From Candidatus Saccharimonadota bacterium (GTDB lineage Bacteria > Eremiobacterota > Xenobia > Xenobiales > Xenobiaceae): a stretch of DNA of 28,982 nucleotides. The position numbers and the translations under genes were made by a program. The stretch is from the NCBI GenBank assembly GCA_004554425.1, contig SFMI01000010.1, positions 1-28,982 on the forward strand, given 5' to 3'. Below, piece after piece: positions 24,219 to 28,982 of the stretch. Each line of letters starts with the position of its first letter. Position 1 is the stretch's first letter. Below the pieces are notes generated by a model that made no database searches, had not been told where the DNA came from, and worked only from the letters and a program-made list of their open reading frames with translations.

Positions 24219-25691
24219 TTAGGCGATAATAGTGTTCTTTTCGATAACCATGTTACCATCGATCCAACGAACGACACCAGCGTAAGGTACGCCGTCTTTA
24301 TCGAACAGATCTTTAGTCTGAAGGGTCTGGTTGGGCTCGGTGTAGAGAATGCGACCGGCATCGATCAAACGCTTCATGTCGTGCTTGAGGTCGGCAGCCT
24401 CGGGACGAGTGGCGTCGCTAGCGTACATCTTGTCGGCATCGACTAAAGTGTCGACTTTGGCGCCGGAGAACATACCGAAGTCGCCATCTAAGGATACGGT
24501 CATAGAACGAGTATTTCTCATACCGTAATCGGGAGTCTCGTTAATGCTCATACCATCTTGCAAAATGTTGCGACCAACGAAAGCGTTGCGCAAAATTTCT
24601 TGGTTCTTGCCACCCATGTGCTCACGATCGGCTTTGAGCATGCAATTGGCCATCTGCTTATAAGTGAAGTCGCCCTTAGGAGCATCCTTCAAAGTAGCAG
24701 CGTAAAGGTTGATGAACTGCTGGCCACAATCTTTGATGGCCTGAGCAGCGGTCATACCTTCTTCTTCCATACCACGCTTGACCATTACGGTGAAGGCGTC
24801 GTACATAGCGCCGGTATAAACCTGAGACCAACTGTGCATCTCGGTGCCTAAGCCACCCTTAGGAGGATTCTCGGGCAAAGTTTTGGGATCGACCCATTTG
24901 AACTTATTGTTGGCATTACGGATATTGTTGCGGCTGGTGTCGCCAGTAGCGTGACCGATAACGGTACCCAACTCTTCACCGGTAAGAGACAAGCTATTGT
25001 CTTTGGTGAGGTCGCCGCCAGTTTGCTGAGCGACTAATTCGCAAGTAGCGTCATCTTGAGTAGCCATCATGAAACCAGTCATGTCGGCGAAAGACTCGTG
25101 GAACCCACCGGGATCAGGACTCCAAGCTTGCAAATATTCGGGGTGTAAACCGTCGAGCATAGCGTGGCCAACTTCGTGAGAAACGACTTCGCCAGACTGA
25201 CCGGAATATACCATCTCGTTGGTAGCGGGATCGACAGCGTGGAAGAAGTTCACGGAGATGTCTCTGCGAGAATAGTAAGCGTTAAGCATCTCGCCGCCAT
25301 CGGGAACGATCTTCATCTTATCGGTAGGGCCGGCCCACGGAATCTTCTCGCCGTAAGCATCTTGGAACATTTGCAAAGTGTTATTTACAGTAGCAAATAC
25401 GTGAGCAGAGGTGAACTCTTTGGGCTTAGCTTTCTGATCGTAAACGAAAGTGCCCTCATCGTTGGCTTTCAAGCTGCCACTCAACTTGGTGCGCTCGGTG
25501 GAAATGGTGCTTCCTTTTAAGCCTTTGCTGATAGTTACGCCGTCAACTTCAGTAGTACCGGCGGATTTTACCAGCTGGTCCTGAGAGTTGTAAGAGAACT
25601 CAATGTTTTCAGCCTGCTGAGCTGAGGGCTTGCTAAATACGCCCTGTACATTGTAGTTGTTGTAACTGGGGGTGCTGATTGAACCTATCAT
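24219..25691 (-). CDS. M4 (thermolysin)-like metalloprotease without signal peptide
   Basis: This 490-residue protein has HEVGH at 172-176, a downstream Glu in HESFADMTG (E199), and EMHSWSQVYTGAMYDAF (H286) in the place of thermolysin's substrate-binding His. Zinc would be held by H172, H176 and E199. The spacing to the third ligand is a few residues longer than in thermolysin. There is no signal peptide or membrane span; the first ~30 residues are polar and N/S/Q-rich. No FTP/PepSY-type propeptide is apparent, though residues ~30-100 could play that part. The ~190 residues after the catalytic core match nothing I recognise. Codons are enriched in TAC, AAC, GAC and CAG, as in pta and the aldolase, which suggests high expression. 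GGAGG is 16 bases before the ATG. Confidence 0.85.
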   Translation of the reverse strand: MIGSISTPSYNNYNVQGVFSKPSAQQAENIEFSYNSQDQLVKSAGTTEVDGVTISKGLKGSTISTERTKLSGSLKANDEGTFVYDQKAKPKEFTSAHVFATVNNTLQMFQDAYGEKIPWAGPTDKMKIVPDGGEMLNAYYSRRDISVNFFHAVDPATNEMVYSGQSGEVVSHEVGHAMLDGLHPEYLQAWSPDPGGFHESFADMTGFMMATQDDATCELVAQQTGGDLTKDNSLSLTGEELGTVIGHATGDTSRNNIRNANNKFKWVDPKTLPENPPKGGLGTEMHSWSQVYTGAMYDAFTVMVKRGMEEEGMTAAQAIKDCGQQFINLYAATLKDAPKGDFTYKQMANCMLKADREHMGGKNQEILRNAFVGRNILQDGMSINETPDYGMRNTRSMTVSLDGDFGMFSGAKVDTLVDADKMYASDATRPEAADLKHDMKRLIDAGRILYTEPNQTLQTKDLFDKDGVPYAGVVRWIDGNMVIEKNTIIA

Positions 25692-25821
25692 CTTTTAGTA
25701 CTTGGAACCTCCACGTATTTATGGCGAGGATCTGAGAAATCAAAAACCTTCACAGTCATTTTACCCAAGCGAACAAGAAAAACTGTTGCTTTATTTTGAA
25801 CAAAAGAGCAAAATGCGCCAT

Positions 25822-25868
25822 AAAATAGGAAAATCTGGGTCTTCCTGTTTTTTCCAGCAAGGCCCAGA
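25822..25868 (-). terminator. rho-independent terminator of the aldolase gene
   Basis: On the minus strand TCTGGGCCTT pairs with AAGACCCAGA (one G-U) around a 15-base loop, followed by TTTTCCTATTTT. It starts 71 bases after the aldolase stop. Confidence 0.8.
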
Positions 25869-25938
25869 CCTTCAACGCTAGTCTATTTCTCCCTTTTTAT
25901 GGGGTAATTGAGACATTTTAAGCGGATCAGCTTCTCAA

Positions 25939-27015
25939 TTAGGCGATGGTAATATCGTGGTTGAGATAGACGTCCTGAATGGCGTGGATGAGGCGAGCGC
26001 CTTCTTCCATAGGACGCTGGAAAGCTTTACGTCCGCAAATCAGACCGATACCGCCGGCGCGCTTGTTGATAACAGCGGTTCTGACAGCTTCGGCTAAGTC
26101 GTTGGAGCCGGAAGGTCCGCCGGAGTTAATTAAGCCCATGCGGCCCATGTAGCAATTGGCTACCTGGTAACGGCAGAGGTCGATGGGATGATCGCTGCTC
26201 AACTCGGTGTACATGCGCTCATCTTTTTTGCAGAAACCGATCTTCTTGAAAGCGCCATTTACAGTAGGCAATTTCTGTTTGATAATGTCGGCTTCGATAG
26301 TCACGCCAATGTGGTTGGCCTGGCTGGTCAAATCGGCGGCGGTATGATAGTCTACGCCATCAACCTTGAAAGCGTCATTACGGGCATAGCACCACAAAAT
26401 GGTGGCCATACCGAGCTCGTGGGCTTCATGGAAAGCCTGAGCGATTTCTACGATCTGACGACGAGAATCTTCACTGCCGAAGTAGATGGTAGCGCCAACA
26501 GCGATAGCACCCATATCCCAAGCTTCACGCACGGTTCCGAAAAGGATCTGCTTGTAAGAGTTGGGATAGGTGAGCAACTCGTTGTGGTTGAGCTTTACAA
26601 CGAAAGGAATTTTGTGAGCGTACTTGCGAGCTACAGAGCCCAAGACGCCGAAAGTAGAAGCAACAGCGTTGCATCCGCCTTCGATGGCCAACTTAACAAT
26701 ATTTTCCGGATCGAAGTAAGCGGGATTGGGAGCGAAAGAAGCGCCAGCGCTGTGCTCGATGCCTTGGTCAATAGGCAAAATGGACAAGTAGCCAGTGTTG
26801 GCTAAACGGCCGGTGCCGAACAATTGCTGCAAGCTGCGCAACACTTGGGGCTTACGGTCGGAGTCGCAATAAATGCGGTTGACCACATCTCCGCCGGGAA
26901 GGTGGAGCATTTTTTTATCGATAGTTTTGCACTCGTGCTGAAGCAAAGACTCAGCTTCAGTACCCAAAAGCTCTTCAATTACGGAAGTCTTCGTTGTGTC
27001 GACGTTCAATAACAT
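25939..27015 (-). CDS. fbaB: class I fructose-bisphosphate aldolase (FbaB/DhnA type)
   Basis: This 358-residue protein has the normal length for the family and splits fructose 1,6-bisphosphate into dihydroxyacetone phosphate and glyceraldehyde 3-phosphate via a Schiff-base lysine, without metal. Visible signatures are YLSILPIDQGIEHSAGASFA (~76-95), FVVKLNHNELL (~138), EAWDMGAIAVGATIYFGS (~165-182), GVTIEADIIKQKLP (~236-249) with a lysine-rich active-site segment, and GLINSGGPSGSNDL (~300) for phosphate binding. The C-terminal GGIGLICGRKAFQRP is also typical. AAGGA lies 13 bases before the ATG. Codon use is like that of highly expressed genes. It is transcribed alone, between its own terminator and the DUF3990 locus. 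Confidence 0.95.
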   Translation of the reverse strand: MLLNVDTTKTSVIEELLGTEAESLLQHECKTIDKKMLHLPGGDVVNRIYCDSDRKPQVLRSLQQLFGTGRLANTGYLSILPIDQGIEHSAGASFAPNPAYFDPENIVKLAIEGGCNAVASTFGVLGSVARKYAHKIPFVVKLNHNELLTYPNSYKQILFGTVREAWDMGAIAVGATIYFGSEDSRRQIVEIAQAFHEAHELGMATILWCYARNDAFKVDGVDYHTAADLTSQANHIGVTIEADIIKQKLPTVNGAFKKIGFCKKDERMYTELSSDHPIDLCRYQVANCYMGRMGLINSGGPSGSNDLAEAVRTAVINKRAGGIGLICGRKAFQRPMEEGARLIHAIQDVYLNHDITIA

Positions 27016-27171
27016 GAAAACAAGATATTCCTTTCTAAAAATCGGCTTTTCACTTCGCTTAAAATGATTATTACCTGCTAAATTTTCTAATTAGAGCTGA
27101 AGTTTTTGGCGCTTAGATTAAAAGATAAGTCTGAATATGCCTATATATTGTTTTTTTATGCGTACAATTTT

Positions 27172-27615
27172 TTATTCGCAAACTTCACCCGTTTGATAAC
27201 AAACATAGATGTATTCTCGCGATTGATAATAAAAATCGGTATTATAGTTGGAAATAGCATCACTTATCCATGATGTATACACAGCCATCAAATTAGTAAT
27301 AACTTGCTTTTCATCGTCACCGCAGACATCTTCAATTAAGCGCTCGTAAACTTCCCCTATCGTCCAATAGTCAGGCACCAAATAACGACAAGCAGCCACA
27401 TTGTCAAAAGTACCTTCAGGAATAGAATAATTGGTAATAAAATCGTCAGCCGTTTTAGCTATAGGCTCACAGTGAAATACGTCGGCATAATTGTATATCC
27501 GAGTTATAGTTTTTTTTCCTAAAAATTTCACTAATTCCGAGCGTTTAAGCTTGCGCTCTCGGCCAATAAATTCTAACAAGCTGCAAGTATAAAATAAATC
27601 GTTATTGTTTTTCAT
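27172..27615 (-). CDS. partner protein of the DUF3990 gene (candidate antitoxin)
   Basis: This is a 147-residue acidic protein. Its start overlaps the end of the DUF3990 gene by 14 bases, so the two are surely co-transcribed and probably translationally coupled. The N-terminal half (NNDLFYTCSLLEFIGRERKL, FLGKKTITRIYNYADVFHCE) and FDNVAACRYLVPDYW are features I associate with the small proteins that accompany DUF3990 in gut Firmicutes; the partner is often annotated DUF3791, but this one is about twice that length. No DNA-binding motif is obvious. The antitoxin role is inferred from the pairing alone. A promoter is seen only before the first gene. Confidence 0.65.
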   Translation of the reverse strand: MKNNNDLFYTCSLLEFIGRERKLKRSELVKFLGKKTITRIYNYADVFHCEPIAKTADDFITNYSIPEGTFDNVAACRYLVPDYWTIGEVYERLIEDVCGDDEKQVITNLMAVYTSWISDAISNYNTDFYYQSREYIYVCYQTGEVCE

Positions 27616-28069
27616 TGCCGACCTCGCTGTATTTAAGAAAAGACAAAGTGGTTAAAGCTCGCGCAGTATGGAAACTAATTTGATGTGTTGGCTTATTAAA
27701 TCTAGCTAAAGCCCAGAAAGCTTCACGGCTAATTCTTCCGTCAGCAAAATTTTGCACATAATTAAAGATCGTATCATTAGCCATAGGGCCTTCTACAATG
27801 TCATAGTCATGGGCTTTTCCTAGACGACAAGCTACGATAAAATCCAACCATTCTTCTGTCATTTCGTCGAAATGCTTAATTTTCAAACTATCATTATGAA
27901 TATATTCGTATTCATTTAAATAACCTATTCCATTAAAACGAGTAGCCCAGCGAATAGCTTGTTCCGGTATTAGCGTACAATAAAATCCAAAATAAAAATC
28001 TTTATTATATCTTTGAATGCGAATTTCTGGTGATTTTACAATTTCTTTGCTACCGTGATACAGAATCAT
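27602..28069 (-). CDS. DUF3990 protein, ADP-ribosyltransferase-like toxin candidate
   Basis: This 155-residue protein begins MILYHGSKEIVKSPEIR and continues with YNKDFYFGFYCT and EQAIRWA. YHGS and GFYCT occupy the places of the NAD-binding motifs in this ADP-ribosyltransferase-like family. The middle carries EEWLDFIVACRLGKAHDYDI, VEGPMANDTIFNY and ISREAFWALARF, and the end has PTHQISFHTARAL, all DUF3990 hallmarks. In relatives the third motif often reads DFGxGFYxT; here it is DFYFGFYCT. The start is supported by a perfect GGAGG six bases upstream. With its overlapping partner it has the architecture of a toxin-antitoxin pair; the target is unknown. The locus is divergent from marR. Confidence 0.85.
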   Translation of the reverse strand: MILYHGSKEIVKSPEIRIQRYNKDFYFGFYCTLIPEQAIRWATRFNGIGYLNEYEYIHNDSLKIKHFDEMTEEWLDFIVACRLGKAHDYDIVEGPMANDTIFNYVQNFADGRISREAFWALARFNKPTHQISFHTARALTTLSFLKYSEVGNEKQ

Positions 28070-28090
28070 AACTCGCCTCCTCTGCTTGGT

Positions 28091-28119
28091 ATATTAGTTG
28101 TAACTTTACTACATTGCAA
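28091..28119 (-). promoter_or_regulatory. probable promoter of the DUF3990 pair
   Basis: TTGCAA and TAATAT are 17 bases apart on the minus strand, placing transcription start just upstream of the GGAGG. The -10 box matches consensus at four of six positions. Confidence 0.45.
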
Positions 28120-28149
28120 AATTTTACTGCAAAAAATGTGTTACCACTC

Positions 28150-28179
28150 TTGACAAATAGTTCGATATCGAATTATATT
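28150..28179 (+). promoter_or_regulatory. marR promoter
   Basis: A perfect -35 TTGACA (28150-28155) is followed after 18 bases by TATATT (28174-28179), or after 17 by TTATAT. The operator palindrome fills the spacer. The expected transcription start falls at about 28185-28187, which coincides with the marR ATG. Confidence 0.75.
28161..28172. promoter_or_regulatory. MarR operator copy 1 (palindrome)
   Basis: TTCGATATCGAA is a perfect 12-base palindrome between the -35 and -10 boxes of marR. Together with its flanks, an 18-base core TAGTTCGATATCGAATTA is repeated exactly before the cupin gene. Binding here would block RNA polymerase, the usual MarR mode of autoregulation. Confidence 0.8.
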
Positions 28180-28185
28180 GTAACC

Positions 28186-28602
28186 ATGGAATATCAGTAC
28201 ATTTTCCGTTATGCTTCTCGTCTAAGAGAAAAGGGCAATGCTTATTTGCTAGCCGAGCTCAAAAAAGCCGGTTTGCAAAGTTTGTCACCTAGCCACGGAG
28301 ATATGCTAGCCTATTTATTCATGCACAAAATGTGCACTATGAGCGATTTGGCTAAGTTTGTACGGCGCAGCAAATCTACTTTGACGGTTTTGGCCGACAA
28401 GTTAGAAAAAAGCGGCTATATTGAGCGTTGGCCCAATCCTGAAGATTCGCGCAGCATTTTAGTAGGCTTAACTGAAAAAGGTTTGGCTTTGCAACCAGTA
28501 TTTGAAACAATTTCTCAGGGTTTAACTAATTTGGTAGCCGAGAAACTCACCAATGCTGAAGCCAAAACTTTGGAAAAACTTTTAGGTAAATGTATTGAGT
28601 AA
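28186..28602 (+). CDS. MarR-family transcriptional regulator
   Basis: This is 138 residues from the ATG at 28186; an earlier in-frame codon lies upstream of the promoter and can be excluded. The winged helix is visible: MCTMSDLAKFVRRSKSTLTV as the DNA-reading helix-turn-helix (~53-72) and YIERWPNPEDSRSILVGLTE as the wing (~79-98), with the helical dimerisation segments at both ends. There is no Shine-Dalgarno before the ATG, and the promoter predicts a transcript starting at or next to it, so the mRNA is probably leaderless. It most likely represses itself and the cupin gene through the two identical palindromes; the inducing ligand is unknown. Confidence 0.93.
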   Translation: MEYQYIFRYASRLREKGNAYLLAELKKAGLQSLSPSHGDMLAYLFMHKMCTMSDLAKFVRRSKSTLTVLADKLEKSGYIERWPNPEDSRSILVGLTEKGLALQPVFETISQGLTNLVAEKLTNAEAKTLEKLLGKCIE

Positions 28603-28648
28603 AAATTTGCTTTATTTGCCAATTCAGCAGTTTTTTATCCGGTTTTAG

Positions 28649-28660
28649 TTCGATATCGAA
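28649..28660. promoter_or_regulatory. MarR operator copy 2, before the cupin gene
   Basis: A second TTCGATATCGAA palindrome lies 30 bases upstream of the cupin start and shares an 18-base core with copy 1. Its position suggests control of the cupin gene by the MarR protein. I could not place the -10 box with confidence: TATAAA at 28668 would start the transcript inside the ribosome site. Confidence 0.75.
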
Positions 28661-28690
28661 TTAAAGCTATAAACTAAGGAGTAACAAATC

Positions 28691-28982
28691 ATGGCTAATT
28701 ATAAATTTGGACATATCAATTTTGAGGAAAATCGCGTTGAATTGCACGATATGCTCAGCTTAACCGGAGCGGAAATTTCTTACAATTCTCTACCTGCCGG
28801 AGCTGGTGTGCCTTTTGTTCACTCTCACAAAGAGAACGAGGAAATTTATATCGTTTTGGATGGTAAGGGCCTCCTCTTTGTGGACGGAGTTGAAACCGAA
28901 ATTAAAAAAGGCGATTGCTTCCGCATCGATCCTAGGTCAGCGTTGCTTAAAGGCTGCTGCCGATTCTGTTTTACAATACCTT
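28691..28982 (+). CDS. cupin-domain protein, frameshifted near its end and cut by the window edge
   Basis: This is a small cupin-2 protein beginning MANYKFGHINFEENRVELHD. AAGGAG is nine bases before the ATG. Cupin motif 1 is present as PFVHSHKENEEIYIVLDGKG, with the two His and the Glu that bind a metal, and motif 2 begins IKKGDCFRIDP. After IDP, in-frame translation gives RSALLKGCCRFCF, unlike the family. Shifting by one base at 28934 gives GQRCLKAAADSVLQYL, which matches the usual FRIDPxGxRCxKAxxDSxLxY continuation. So one base is extra or two are missing: either a real mutation or a sequence error. The gene likely works on a small organic molecule recognised by the MarR protein; substrate unknown. 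Confidence 0.8.
   Translation, partial: MANYKFGHINFEENRVELHDMLSLTGAEISYNSLPAGAGVPFVHSHKENEEIYIVLDGKGLLFVDGVETEIKKGDCFRIDPRSALLKGCCRFCFTIP

Noticed and set aside
25906..25940. AATTGAGA/TCTCAATT repeat overlapping the aldolase stop codon
   Set aside because: A short A/T-rich stem with a 19-base loop and no T-run; the stronger terminator lies just beyond.
26188..26805. 205-residue open frame opposite the aldolase gene
   Set aside because: The aldolase on the other strand is unmistakable; this frame is an antisense artefact of its codon use.
28668..28673. TATAAA as the -10 box of the cupin gene
   Set aside because: Transcription would start inside the AAGGAG ribosome site, and the matching -35 region (TTAGTT) is poor.

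Overview
The window is bacterial chromosome of moderate to low GC. The 20 complete protein genes and two edge-truncated genes are densely packed, usually with a rho-independent terminator at the end of each transcription unit, and the three tRNA genes all encode their CCA end. No phylogenetic marker is decisive. A PASTA Ser/Thr kinase followed by rpe resembles the Gram-positive prkC-rpe neighbourhood. A csaB plus DUF5693 operon points to a cell wall that anchors surface-layer proteins through pyruvylated polymer. The DUF3990 locus and the subclass A2-like beta-lactamase tail resemble genes common in gut anaerobes. I infer a poorly sampled, probably host-associated lineage, with many TPR proteins and several degenerate NTPase or protease relatives.

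Layout. 1-345: 3' end of a class A beta-lactamase. 395-5494 (minus): a tightly coupled four-gene envelope operon (DUF697-type degenerate GTPase, DUF5693 membrane protein, CsaB pyruvyltransferase, small membrane protein). 5673-6215: a secreted protein of unknown function. 6317-6693 (minus): a tRNA operon (Gly-Cys-Val) with a near-consensus promoter and a terminator. 6754-12789 (minus): PASTA kinase, a second PASTA membrane protein without a kinase, rpe, and a TPR lipoprotein. 12790-13180: a divergent region with an inverted repeat next to the kinase start and a long foldable leader before a large TPR gene (13181-15307). 15495-16517 (minus): pta. 16826-18199: an exported NHL beta-propeller. 18344-21789: a TPR protein with a catalytically dead Lon-like domain, followed by a Clp-N/AAA+ protein with a broken ATPase site. 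21878-24007: a large secreted protein, possibly an alpha/alpha-barrel glycosidase relative. 24219-25691 (minus): an M4-like metalloprotease without a signal peptide. 25939-27015 (minus): class I fructose-bisphosphate aldolase. 27172-28069 (minus): a DUF3990 ADP-ribosyltransferase-like toxin candidate and its partner. 28186-28982: a MarR regulator, probably leaderless, and a cupin gene with an apparent frameshift; both sit behind an identical 18-base operator core.

How they fit together. Pta and the aldolase indicate glycolysis ending in acetyl phosphate. The envelope genes (csaB operon, PASTA kinase pair, lipoprotein, NHL protein, secreted proteins) suggest active wall sensing and surface-protein anchoring. 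The best candidates for something undescribed are the pseudo-Lon/pseudo-Clp gene pair, the PASTA kinase with a tyrosine-kinase-like catalytic loop beside a Tyr-rich acidic segment, and the two structured leaders.
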